Assembly (NCBI GenBank): GCA_002425225.1
Contig: DILV01000031.1
Span: 1-64,000 of the forward strand
DNA from: Thiothrix sp. UBA5583
GTDB lineage: Bacteria > Pseudomonadota > Gammaproteobacteria > Thiotrichales > Thiotrichaceae
Direction of reading: 5' to 3'
DNA length: 64,000 nt
Part shown: in pieces, positions 31,093 to 39,400 of the stretch
Layout of the letters: every line of letters starts with the position of its first letter
How positions within the stretch are numbered: position 1 is the first letter of the stretch
Position numbers and translations under genes: made by a program
The notes under the pieces: generated by a model
The model's database searches: none
The model's input: only the letters and a program-made list of their open reading frames with translations
Told to the model about the DNA's origin: nothing

Positions 31093-31367
31093 GCACGGTC
31101 TTCCAGCAGCAAATCACTCAACGACACACCTTCGGTTAAGCGAATACGCTGCGCAGCAGGCAATCCCAGTTTTTTGCCAGCTTGTCCGCGTCGTACCCAC
31201 GCTAATTTATCCAGCGGTTGTGAAGCGCGAAGTTGCAAGTTGGGTGCTAAGCGCGTCAAGCGTGCTACCGGATTACCGTGGGTGGTGACGATGATTTCTT
31301 CACCTGCCTGGGCGTATTTCAGGTATTCGGAAAAGCGGTTTTTGAGTTCGCGGACAGCAACGTGCAT
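31089..31367 (-). CDS. Phd/YefM-type antitoxin
   Basis: A 92-residue antitoxin starting MHVAVRELKNRFSEYLKYA, the standard Phd/YefM N-terminus, followed by the GEEIIVTTHGNPVARLTRL strand pair. The C-terminal tail (from about residue 45 to SLSDLLLEDRA) would occupy the toxin active site. Overlaps the toxin gene by 4 nt. A palindromic A+T-rich sequence lies 20 nt upstream as the likely autoregulatory operator. Confidence 0.87.
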   Translation of the reverse strand: MHVAVRELKNRFSEYLKYAQAGEEIIVTTHGNPVARLTRLAPNLQLRASQPLDKLAWVRRGQAGKKLGLPAAQRIRLTEGVSLSDLLLEDRA

Positions 31368-31386
31368 AACGGTTATCCCATTTGTG

Positions 31387-31407
31387 GCTATATTTTAAAA
31401 TAGTAGC
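31387..31407. promoter_or_regulatory. Palindromic A+T-rich site before the Phd/VapC pair
   Basis: GCTA and TAGC flank a perfect 12-bp palindrome TATTTTAAAATA, 20 nt before the antitoxin start on the minus strand. It probably combines the -10 region and the operator for the antitoxin. The 375-bp gene-free stretch 31368-31742 otherwise contains only the direct-repeat copy described next. Confidence 0.45.
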
Positions 31408-31551
31408 TACAAGTGAGGGTGTTTACAAGTGCGGAGAATCGCTGTAGTTCAGACGGATTTTGGGTAGTTCTCATCAGCCAGTACTAAACTTGCGGTGTTG
31501 GTACTAACGGGATCTAGTCCATACAAGAGCGGCAAGTCATTCGACGATTAC

Positions 31552-31650
31552 GGGAGCAAGCTGCGGTTTGTGGCGAATTTGCTGCCTCCTGTTTGCTAAG
31601 GATACGGATTTCAAGCAGACGTATTTGAGTGTGGTCAGGTAGAGCAACTT
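31552..31650. repeat. Diverged ~100-bp direct repeat, copy 1
   Basis: From GGGAGCAAGCTGCGGTTTG to GTGGTCAGGTAGAGCAACTT. It matches 32609-32709 with about six substitutions and one 2-bp gap, with weaker similarity continuing about 20 bp. No intact gene covers it in any frame; it could be a fragment of a lost gene or mobile element. The two copies bracket the small-gene cluster 31743-32536. Confidence 0.8.
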
Positions 31651-31742
31651 GAGGTTGAATTTTACCGGAGAAGCTGGGTGTTCTTTGTGTTTGCAGTGCG
31701 TTAATCTGTGAACGGCTTACTTGATTGATAGGAGATGCCACT

Positions 31743-31994
31743 ATGTCGATAGCTGAGTTACTGCCCTCTGTGGTATCACTGCCCCACGCGGATAAATTTC
31801 GCTTGGTACAGTTGTTGCTGGAGCAATTGGCGAAAGAAGAGGGGGTTATTTTGCAAGATCCCACCACTACCGCCTCCCCCGTTCCCGTGGGTAGGGTGTA
31901 TCGCAGTGGGCATTCTGACGTATCTGCCAAAGCCCGTTCATTACTTTTTGAAAGCCGTGCTGAGGCATTATTGAAAAGGCGCAAAGCATGTTGA
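31743..31994 (+). CDS. Putative antitoxin-like small protein
   Basis: An 83-residue protein from the ATG at 31743, which has a well-placed GGAG; an ATG at 31725 is less likely. The N-terminal helix pattern ELLPSVVSLPHADKFRLVQ resembles small antitoxin-like proteins that precede PIN toxins. The C-terminal half is basic (SAKARSLLFESRAEALLKRR). Its last 7 nt overlap the start of a PIN-like frame, the usual antitoxin-toxin arrangement, but that toxin is broken. Function is inferred from context only. Confidence 0.55.
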   Translation: MSIAELLPSVVSLPHADKFRLVQLLLEQLAKEEGVILQDPTTTASPVPVGRVYRSGHSDVSAKARSLLFESRAEALLKRRKAC

Positions 31995-32086
31995 TTGCCG
32001 ATACGGGGGCGGTCTATGCCTTCACCGTTTGGATGCGATTGCTTTGCAAAGTTGGACAGGTACGAGTGATGCCACATGCTGTTTGA
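31988..32086 (+). pseudogene. Truncated PIN-domain toxin remnant
   Basis: The frame starts MLIADTGAVYAF, a standard PIN-toxin N-terminus with the first active-site Asp, overlapping the antitoxin-like gene by 7 nt. It then loses similarity and stops after 32 residues instead of about 130. A short stretch in another frame just after it (CFAKLDRYE, ending near 32070) looks like the ATLDR strand near the end of PIN toxins, which would fit an internal deletion plus frameshift. Small size makes this tentative. Confidence 0.5.
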
Positions 32087-32309
32087 AATTGTGGGTGAAA
32101 TTCGCGATGCTGAAACCTTTGCATCAGGTTCGGGGATTCGGGAGTTACCACGTTTGCGCAAGCTGCATGGGGAAGGCCATTGGCGCAAACGCAAGGGATT
32201 TGCTGAAATCCGTTTGCCGGATGGTTCACTGCATCAGGCGGAAATCCATTGGTACGAAGCCAATGGCATTGGTAAGAAAGAGTTCAAAATCAAATATTTT
32301 ATCGGGTAA
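32076..32309 (+). CDS. Small conserved hypothetical protein
   Basis: A 77-residue protein rich in charged residues: an N-terminal LFEIVGEIRDAETFASGSG, a central RELPRLRKLHGEGHWRKRKG, and a C-terminal EIHWYEANGIGKKEFKIK. The regular alternation suggests a small beta-rich fold. I have a vague recollection of similar orphan proteins but know no function. It begins within the decayed toxin remnant and is followed 5 nt after its stop by another small gene. No strong Shine-Dalgarno is visible. Confidence 0.6.
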   Translation: MLFEIVGEIRDAETFASGSGIRELPRLRKLHGEGHWRKRKGFAEIRLPDGSLHQAEIHWYEANGIGKKEFKIKYFIG

Positions 32310-32314
32310 GCGTT

Positions 32315-32536
32315 ATGTCTGGACATACATTTGCAATTTGTATCAAGAACGAAGATTACGAGGTTTCACTGGAACTGCGTAAGTTGTACGAAGTGCTGCC
32401 TGACCCTCAAGGTGAAACGCTGGGTATGGTGAGGGTGGTAGATGAGTCGGGGGAAGATTACCTGTATCCGCAGGCGTTTTTCGTGCGGCTCAATTTGCCT
32501 GCAATGGTGGAGGAACAAGTGTTGCTGGCGGCGTGA
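32315..32536 (+). CDS. Small hypothetical protein
   Basis: A 73-residue acidic protein (SGHTFAICIKNEDYEVSLEL, then LPDPQGETLGMVRVVDESG and DYLYPQAFFVRLNLP). It begins 5 nt after the preceding small gene and is probably cotranscribed with it. The pattern of short beta strands suggests a small barrel. No family recognised and no catalytic residues evident. The second copy of the direct repeat begins 73 nt downstream. Confidence 0.6.
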   Translation: MSGHTFAICIKNEDYEVSLELRKLYEVLPDPQGETLGMVRVVDESGEDYLYPQAFFVRLNLPAMVEEQVLLAA

Positions 32537-32608
32537 CAAAGTTTTCCTTCCTTTCAGGGGGTGGCTTCCTATGTGATCAATCGAGTCTGACCCCTTTGAT
32601 TAGGTTAT

Positions 32609-32709
32609 GGGAGCAAGCTACGGTTTGTGGCGAATTTGCTGCCTCCGGTGTTTGCCAAGGATACGGATTTCAAGCCGCCACATTTGAGTGTGGTCAGGTA
32701 GAGCAACTT
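32609..32709. repeat. Diverged ~100-bp direct repeat, copy 2
   Basis: Second copy of the sequence at 31552-31650, same orientation. Directly before it (32581-32600) is TCGAGTCTGACCCC, a sequence I associate from memory with the ends of some REP-linked or IS-like elements; this is unverified. The repeat overlaps no convincing gene and ends 11 bp before the methyltransferase stop codon. Confidence 0.8.
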
Positions 32710-32719
32710 CAGCTTTATT

Positions 32720-33922
32720 TCACAGGGTATAACGCGGTTTCCTGATGTTGCGCACATACGCTGCTGGGTCTGCCATTTCTTCACGGTCTGCCCACATGCC
32801 GAAGCCGGGTGTATCTGCCCAAGAATGCTTTTTGCGTTTTCTTGCTACTGCTTTTTCAGGCTGGCGTGGCATGAAACGTTCCAGCCCAAGCTGGAAATAG
32901 GTGGGGTCAATTTCCCCGCCAAAGGCTTTGCGTCCGGCGCGTTTCGCTGCCAATGAAGCGGAAAACAATCCCCCGAACGGTTCCCACACTACGTCGCCTG
33001 CATCGCTGCTGGCTTCAATGATCATGCCCAGAAAATCCAGCGGTTTTTGGTTCAGGTGGGCAGCTTTGCCGCTGATTTCGGGGACGCGGATGCGTTCTGC
33101 GCCTTTGAGTGGGTTGCGATCCCAGACGTTGGTGAATCCCATCGGGCAGTGGAATTTGGCGCGTTGGGCTGCCCAGTCTTCCGCCGTCATGGGGTGGATG
33201 CCGTTGCGGGAGAAATAGGGGCGACCTGCCAGGTTGCCATGCTGGTTGGCGTAGGTTGCCATTTTTGCGAAGGTTTCCGGTGGCGGCGGATACCAGAGGT
33301 GACCTTGGTCGAGGTATTTGCGGGTGGCTACGTCCTTGACTTCGCAGGCTTCGTTGGCTTTACGCATGGGTAGCCCGGTGCGTTTCCATTCGCGGTGTAG
33401 CCATTGTTGCAGTGTCAGGTTGTCGATGCGTGCTTCAAATACATACTGGACGCACATTTCGGTGACGACGGGGAAACGGCGGATTTTGGCGGTGTTGACG
33501 TTGCCCGCGATGTGGGCTTTGCCTTTGTTCCAGACATTAGCGTTGACGTAACGCCAGCCGTAGCGTTCCAGAACCGGGTGGACAGTCGCCCAGCCGATTT
33601 CAGAGTTCCAGAACCAGAGGGTGGTTTGCGCGGTGGCGTGTTGGCTCCATGCCTGAATGTGCGGTTCGTACCAGTCGGCAATACCCAGATGGTCGGAGGT
33701 GTCGCCTTCAAAACCGAGGATGCCATACGCGCCGTCCGAAACGATCACGGTTGGGTTGTCCCATTGCGGGTAATGGTTCAGGCTGTTGCCGAGGTGGAGG
33801 CTGACGCGCCCATCCGTCCAGTGCGTGTGGGTGGGCTTGCTGTCCAGTGTCACAGCTTTACCGCGCCCGACCGTGCCGGGGGATGGAGTGTTCTTTGTCT
33901 TGAGTGCTACCGATGCGGACAT
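32720..33922 (-). CDS. Orphan DNA methyltransferase (amino-MTase, beta-type order)
   Basis: A 400-residue SAM-dependent DNA methylase. The catalytic motif IV is the variant SDGAYG (residues 62-67) in place of (D/S)PPY, followed by WYEPHIQAWSQHA and TLWFWNSEIGWATVHPVLE. The SAM-binding motif I, EPFGGLFSASLAAKRAG, comes late (about residue 314) after LNQKPLDFLG, giving the order of beta-class N6-A or N4-C enzymes. The variant motif IV is, as I recall, found in a whole family of bacterial methylases, so the protein is probably active. No restriction endonuclease is adjacent, unless the divergent Rpn-like gene is a partner. The start at 33922 is placed directly after the 36-nt repeated leader. 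Confidence 0.78.
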   Translation of the reverse strand: MSASVALKTKNTPSPGTVGRGKAVTLDSKPTHTHWTDGRVSLHLGNSLNHYPQWDNPTVIVSDGAYGILGFEGDTSDHLGIADWYEPHIQAWSQHATAQTTLWFWNSEIGWATVHPVLERYGWRYVNANVWNKGKAHIAGNVNTAKIRRFPVVTEMCVQYVFEARIDNLTLQQWLHREWKRTGLPMRKANEACEVKDVATRKYLDQGHLWYPPPPETFAKMATYANQHGNLAGRPYFSRNGIHPMTAEDWAAQRAKFHCPMGFTNVWDRNPLKGAERIRVPEISGKAAHLNQKPLDFLGMIIEASSDAGDVVWEPFGGLFSASLAAKRAGRKAFGGEIDPTYFQLGLERFMPRQPEKAVARKRKKHSWADTPGFGMWADREEMADPAAYVRNIRKPRYTL

Positions 33923-33955
33923 AAACCAACGCCAAAAATCTTGTTGGGGGTAGGA
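33920..33955 (-). repeat. 36-nt leader repeat, copy 2, ending at the methyltransferase start codon
   Basis: On the minus strand it starts TCCTACCCCCAACAAGAT and ends TTGGTTTATG, with ATG the start codon. It differs from the lrgA copy (22200-22235) at only two positions. The genes it precedes are unrelated and on opposite strands. Confidence 0.85.
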
Positions 33956-34019
33956 TAGCATAGGGCGGGTGTTGATGGTGGATAGCGGTAACTTGTCGCA
34001 TCGCTGCCAGTTGGGTTTA

Positions 34020-34028
34020 TGCTAGAAT
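34020..34028 (+). promoter_or_regulatory. Possible extended -10 promoter for the Rpn-like gene
   Basis: TGCTAGAAT matches an extended -10 (TGn plus TAnnnT), 38 nt before the ATG at 34067. A weak -35 (TTGTCG) lies upstream but the spacing is not ideal. Confidence 0.35.
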
Positions 34029-34066
34029 CACAGTCCTACAGCCCATAACATCAGCAGGTTGGCACT

Positions 34067-34909
34067 ATGCAGGATAAGTACATCAACCCTTTTACCGACT
34101 TCGGTTTCAAGAAACTGTTTGGGGAAGAGCCGCACAAGGAACTGCTGATCAGCTTCCTGAATACGCTGCTGCCAGAAAAACACCGGGTTCAGGATTTACA
34201 GTACACCCGCAATGAACATCAGGGGTATACTGCGCTTGACCGTAAAGCCATTTTTGATCTGAATTGCATCAGCCCGACGGGTGAACGTTTCATTGTTGAG
34301 TTGCAGAAAGCCAAGCAGAATTTTTTCAAGGATCGCAGCCTGTATTACGCCACGTTTCCGATTCAGGAGCAGGCACAGCGCGGCGATTGGGATTATAAGC
34401 TGGCGGCGGTTTATACCATCGGCATCCTTGATTTTGTGTTTGAGGAAGATCGGGAAATCCACGACAAGGAAGTGATTCATACCATCCAGCTTAAAAACCA
34501 GAATGGGCAGGTGTTTTATGAAAAGCTGACGTTTATCTATCTGACGCTGCCCCATTTTAATAAGTCGCTGGATGAACTGCATACGACGCAAGACAAATGG
34601 CTGTATATATTCAGGCACTTGCACGAAATGCAGGAAATACCGCCTGTTTTGCACGAAGCAATATTCCTCAAGTTATTTGAAGCGGCACAAATTGCCTGCT
34701 TTAATCCTGCCGAACGTCAAGCCTACGAAGATAGCTTGAAGTACTACCGTGATTTGAAGAATGTGACGGATACGGCACGGGATGAAGGCGAGCAAAAGAA
34801 GGCGGTGGAAATTGCCTACAATTTACTGGATGTGCTGGATGATGAAACGATTGCAGTAAAGACGGGGTTGTCACTCAAGGATGTTCATGGGTTACGGCTG
34901 AAAAGTTGA
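34067..34909 (+). CDS. Rpn family recombination-promoting nuclease / PD-(D/E)XK transposase-like
   Basis: A 280-residue protein with the characteristic start NPFTDFGFKKLFG of the Rpn/PDDEXK-2 family. The nuclease core shows D64 in AIFDLNC and the variant ELQ motif (E78, Q80) in FIVELQKAKQ, where Gln replaces the Lys of (D/E)xK, as is normal for this family. A C-terminal helical region ends VKTGLSLKDVHGLRL. Rpn proteins are DNA endonucleases that raise recombination and are often multicopy and horizontally mobile; some have been linked to phage defence. No terminal repeats are seen, so it is not annotated as an insertion sequence. It diverges from the methyltransferase. Confidence 0.85.
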   Translation: MQDKYINPFTDFGFKKLFGEEPHKELLISFLNTLLPEKHRVQDLQYTRNEHQGYTALDRKAIFDLNCISPTGERFIVELQKAKQNFFKDRSLYYATFPIQEQAQRGDWDYKLAAVYTIGILDFVFEEDREIHDKEVIHTIQLKNQNGQVFYEKLTFIYLTLPHFNKSLDELHTTQDKWLYIFRHLHEMQEIPPVLHEAIFLKLFEAAQIACFNPAERQAYEDSLKYYRDLKNVTDTARDEGEQKKAVEIAYNLLDVLDDETIAVKTGLSLKDVHGLRLKS

Positions 34910-35023
34910 TTTGTCATCAATTTGTGTTGCCGGAACGTATGTTTAAATAAAAAGTCGATGATTTAGTGAGTCTTGATTTTTAAACTTTCTTCATTCTTTA
35001 CTATAGATCAATAGGTTGTGCTT

Positions 35024-35032
35024 TGCTATAAT
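35024..35032 (+). promoter_or_regulatory. Extended -10 promoter of the A+T-rich cassette
   Basis: TGCTATAAT combines a consensus -10 with the TGn extension, so a poor -35 would not matter. Transcription would begin near 35039, about 23 nt before the ATG at 35062. The GGGGAT between them serves as a ribosome binding site. Confidence 0.6.
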
Positions 35033-35061
35033 TTCATCCGCTTTCGTGAATGGGGATTTAT

Positions 35062-35763
35062 ATGCTACACGCAATTGAGAGAAATAAATATGGTAGAAGC
35101 CTTAGAAAAGGACAGGTTCACTGGAGAGAACTATTCAAAACATCTGAGGATTCCCTAACATCTTCTGTTTTTGGATTATTAATTTATTTGCCTGCTAATT
35201 TGTCTTGGAGTATTTTAAGAGATTCTTGTTCTGAGTCCAGTCTGTTGCCTAAAAAATCAGGTGATATTATAAGTTATGAATTTTGGCCTCATTGGGATGG
35301 GCAAGGTACAGAGCAAAATTATGTAGAACCTGATGTTTTTATTAGATTTGAAAATTTCGATCTAATAGTGGAAGCAAAAAGAAATGATGAAAATCAACAA
35401 GATCCTTCTCAATGGTTGAGAGAGTATAAAGCATATTTAAATGAATATGATGATGAAAAAAGAAGTGTATATCTTTTAGCTATTGGTGGGGTTTTAGAAG
35501 AAGGTGTTTATTTGGAAGTCGATAAGCTGATAGTGTTTAACGTTAAATGGAGTTCTCTTCTTAAAAGAATAAAGAAATTAGAAGATGATATTTTTTTAGC
35601 TAGCACTATGCTGGAAAGTGTATCTTTAGTGTCAATGATTTTAAAAGACTTAATCAAGTATTTTGGGTTGCATGGATATGCCACGGGAGAATGGTTAAGT
35701 GAGATTAATTATCAGAAATCGAACTTTGAGAAATCTATCATTAAACTTATTGGAGAGTATTAA
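35062..35763 (+). CDS. PD-(D/E)XK nuclease-like protein of an A+T-rich cassette
   Basis: A 233-residue protein with a clean PD-(D/E)XK signature: E30 in KTSEDSLTSSVFGLL, then VEPDVFIRF (D91), then LIVEAKR (E104, K106). The rest has no domain I know. Sampled 60-nt lines contain 16-19 G+C, against about 43 in nearby mfd, so the gene is clearly foreign in composition. The ATG at 35062 is preferred over 35050 because GGGGA precedes it at correct spacing. It ends in a TAATG overlap with the next gene. Such lone nuclease-like proteins are often defence effectors, but that is inference; the target is unknown. Confidence 0.75.
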   Translation: MLHAIERNKYGRSLRKGQVHWRELFKTSEDSLTSSVFGLLIYLPANLSWSILRDSCSESSLLPKKSGDIISYEFWPHWDGQGTEQNYVEPDVFIRFENFDLIVEAKRNDENQQDPSQWLREYKAYLNEYDDEKRSVYLLAIGGVLEEGVYLEVDKLIVFNVKWSSLLKRIKKLEDDIFLASTMLESVSLVSMILKDLIKYFGLHGYATGEWLSEINYQKSNFEKSIIKLIGEY

Positions 35764-36368
35764 TGTCGCATTCTTTAACTGATCTTGAATTGAATAATGT
35801 TTTGTTAGATGTGAGAAATGCTTATAGACTTTTATTTTTGTACCAAAAACGAGTATTGGATTTGATGAAGTTTATCGGCAACCACTATTCCTTGTCTTAT
35901 AAAGGTGGGTGGTCTAAATATAGTAATTCTAGTCCTAAAAATGGCAAGGGCAGTCTCGACAACTGGGCTTGGGATTGGCTCAATATGTATTGTTATGAGT
36001 TTTACTTTGGAAATAATAAAATTAATGAAGATCAAGTTCGGTTTTCTATTATACTTCAATCTGATACTGGTAGATGGTTGTCAGATTGTGATAAAAGGGA
36101 TGTCAATAAGTTCTCTACAGCAGAAGCATCTAAGTCAAAATTATTTTTTCTGGTGGGTAAAAACAATAAATGGGAAGTCGATTCAACTATAAAAGAAATG
36201 TCATCAAATAATGATTGCTATGAAATTATAGACGATGAAGATAGAAAAAATATCTTTGTCGCGAAGGCTTATGACTTGGCGCGATTTGGCAATGAGTTGG
36301 AAACGAGGAAAATACTTGACGATTTTTTAGCTTTTTGCAAAAAGCATACCATTAATTTTACTTTGTAA
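35763..36368 (+). CDS. Unknown partner protein of the PD-(D/E)XK cassette
   Basis: A 201-residue A+T-rich gene whose ATG overlaps the nuclease stop by one base (TAATG), so the two proteins are made together. The N-terminal helix (LNNVLLDVRNAYRLLFLYQK, then RVLDLMKFIG) is followed by a Trp/Tyr-rich middle (DNWAWDWLNMYCYEFYF) and a C-terminal helical end. No catalytic motif, membrane segment or known family is evident. It may be a regulator, sensor or inhibitor of the nuclease. A strong hairpin-plus-T-run terminator follows. Confidence 0.65.
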   Translation: MSHSLTDLELNNVLLDVRNAYRLLFLYQKRVLDLMKFIGNHYSLSYKGGWSKYSNSSPKNGKGSLDNWAWDWLNMYCYEFYFGNNKINEDQVRFSIILQSDTGRWLSDCDKRDVNKFSTAEASKSKLFFLVGKNNKWEVDSTIKEMSSNNDCYEIIDDEDRKNIFVAKAYDLARFGNELETRKILDDFLAFCKKHTINFTL

Positions 36369-36377
36369 TAAAGGAGG

Positions 36378-36442
36378 TGGAGTCTGTTAATTAAGCTTTT
36401 TGTTCAGTATAAAAGAGTTAAAGAGACAGACTCCAGTTTTTT
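36378..36442 (+). terminator. Long hairpin terminator of the A+T-rich cassette
   Basis: TGGAGTCTGT (36378-36387) pairs perfectly with ACAGACTCCA (36426-36435). Imperfect inner pairing (CTTTT with AAAAG) extends the stem, and GTTTTTT follows on the plus strand. It closes the cassette and lies against the mfd stop codon on the other strand. Confidence 0.65.
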
Positions 36443-39400
36443 CTATCCCCCAATCTCCCCCATCACCTTAACCACCCACTCCTCCCGCTCTTCCACCGTC
36501 GGCAATTCCACCTCAAACCGTAACTTATCCTGCCCATCCAGCTTGAATACCCACGGGCGTTTCTGGATCAGCGTAATCACCTTCATCGGGTCAATATTCG
36601 GTTTGTCATCAAAGATCATCCGCCCACCCTTGATGTGCATATCCAGCTTGCGGATACCGAGTTCCTGCGCCAGCAGCTTGACCCGCGTGACGCTGAACAG
36701 GGTCTTGGTCGGTTCCGCCAGCAGCCCGAAGCGGTCGATCATTTCCACCCGCAACTCGTCCAGTGCTGTCTGCGATGCCGCGCTGGCAATGCGTTTGTAG
36801 AGGATTAGCCGCGCATGGACATCCGGCAAATAATCGTCAGGGATCAGCGCCGGAGCGCCCAGTTCCACCGTGGTGCGGCTGCTGGTGGCTTTGGGGTCAG
36901 GCACTTTGCCGGACTTGAGGGCTTTCACCGCCCGTTCCAGCAGGTCGTTGTAGAGGTTGAAACCGATTTCCTGAATCTGCCCGCTTTGCCCCTCGCCGAG
37001 CAATTCGCCCGCGCCGCGAATCTCTAGGTCGTGGGTCGCCAGCGTGAAACCGACCCCCAGTTCTTCCAGCGATTCAATCGCTTCCAGCCGCTTGACCGCA
37101 TCCGGCGTGAGCGCGGATTTGGGCGGCGCAATCAAATAGGCGTAAGCGCGGTGGTGCGAACGCCCGACCCGCCCGCGCAACTGGTGCAACTGCGCCAGCC
37201 CCAGCTTGTCGGCACGGTTGATCAGGATGGTGTTGGCGGTTGGCACGTCAATGCCGCTTTCAATGATGGTGGTGGCAACCAAAATCTGGAAACGCTGGTG
37301 GTAAAAGTCGCTCATGATGCTTTCCAGCTCGTGCGCCCGCATTTGCCCATGGGCATGGCGCACCGTCACGCCGGGCAGCATTGCGCCCAGTTCCTGCTCC
37401 ACCTTGTCGATGGTTTTGACCTCGTTGTGCAGGACGTATACCTGCCCACCGCGTGACAATTCCCGCGCACACGCCTCCTGAATGATGGTCTTGTTCCATT
37501 CGCACACAAAGGTCTTGATGGCGTGGCGTTGGGTCGGCGGGGTGGCAATGATCGACAGGTCACGCAAGCCCGACAGCGACATATTCAGGGTGCGCGGGAT
37601 CGGCGTGGCGGTCATGGTCAGCATATCGACATTGGCACGCAGCTTTTTCATCTGCTCCTTGTCACGCACGCCGAAGCGGTGTTCCTCGTCGATGATCACC
37701 AGCCCCAGTTGCTTGAAATGCACATCGTCCTGCAACAGCTTGTGCGTGCCGATCACAATGTCGATCTTGCCACTGGCGAGTGCCTCCAGTGCCTTGCTGG
37801 TTTCCTTGCCGGTCTTGAAGCGTGACAGCGATTCGATATTGAACGGCCAGTCGGCAAAACGGTCACGGAAATTGTTCAAATGCTGCTGCGCCAGCAGGGT
37901 AGTCGGCGCAATCATCGCCACCTGCTTGCCCGCATTCGCCGCCACGAACGCCGCCCGCATCGCTACTTCGGTCTTGCCGAAACCCACGTCGCCGCACACC
38001 ACCCGATCCATCGGCTGCGCGGCACGCATGTCCTTGATGACGTTTTCAATCGCCAGTGCCTGATCCGGCGTTTCCTCAAACGGGAACGCGCCTGCAAACA
38101 GGCGGTAATCGTTGTCGTCAAACGGGAAGCTGTGCCCCTGTTGGGCAGCGCGGCGGGCGTGGATGTCGAGCAATTCCGCCGCCACATCGCGGGCTTTTTC
38201 CGCCGCTTTGCTACGGGCTTTTTCCCATTGTCCTGTACCGAGGCGATGCAACGGCGCATTGTCGGGGTCTGCCCCAGTGTAACGGCTGACCAGATGTAGC
38301 GCTGCTACGGGGACATACAGCTTTTCCTCATTGGCGTAACTGATCACCAGATATTCGGCAGTCACCCCACCCGCAGTAACGGTTTGCAAGCCCAGATAAC
38401 GCCCAACCCCGTGTTCTTCGTGGACGACAGGCGCGCCTTCGTTGAGGTCGGTGAGGTTGCGAATAATCGCATCGGCATCGCGGGTGGCTTTGCGGCGACG
38501 GCGTTGCTGCTGGATTTGCACCCCATGCAGCAGGTTTTCAGGGATGACCGCAATCCGCGCATCCGGCAGCCAGAAACCGTTTTCCAGCGGCGCGACCGTG
38601 ACCGCCATTTCCGCTTGGCTACCGAGGAAATCCTGCCAGGTTTCCAGTGTTTTGACCGCAATGCCGTTGTCTTTCAGCAGGGTGAGGAAGGCTTCGCGCC
38701 GTCCGGCAGATTCAGCGGTGAACAGCACCCGCCCTTGCAGCTCTTTCAGGAAGTTGAACAGCAGGAACAGGGGCTGTTCGTGGCGGGCATGGATTAGGAG
38801 CGAGGGCAGGGCGGCAATGGGGTAGTTGAAGAACCCCTCACCCCCCAGCCCCCTCTCCCTCAAGGGGAGAGGGGGAGCAAGAGATGCATTTTCTTCTTCA
38901 GCCCCTCTCCCCTTGAGGGAGAGGGGTTGGGGTGAGGGGTAAGAAGCGTCAGCTTCTTTAAACCGCTGCACCTCAACCCTCGGATAATCCCCGACCCAAC
39001 TCGCCAGCATCGCCGCCGTCAGGAACAACTTCTCCGGCGCAAGCAACGGCCTTTCAATATCATGCCGCCGCTGTTCATACCGATACTCCACCGTTTCCCA
39101 GAACGTGTTGACCGCAGCATCCACGCCTTCTGCGAGTACCAGCAAGGTCTTCTTCGGCAAATAATCAAACAGCGTGGCGGTATGCTCAAAGAACAGCGGC
39201 AAGTAATACTCAATCCCCGCTGGCGGTTTGCCCTGACTCACCCCTTCGTAAATGCGGCTGCGGCTCAGATCGCCTTCGACTTGCACCCGATAGTTTTGGC
39301 GGAAGGTGCGGATTCCGGCTTCGTCGAGCGGAAATTCCCGCGCTGGCAGCAGTTCGATACTGTCCACCACAGCATCGGTGCGTTGCGTTTCCGGGTTGAA

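Noticed and set aside
31514-32194. 226-codon minus-strand open frame over the small-gene cluster
   Set aside because: It crosses the antitoxin-like gene, which has a proper ribosome binding site, and has no recognisable motif. It could hide a remnant tied to the direct repeat but is not supported as a gene.
34067-34909. Complete insertion sequence around the Rpn-like gene
   Set aside because: No terminal inverted repeats or target duplication could be found around the gene, so only the CDS is reported.
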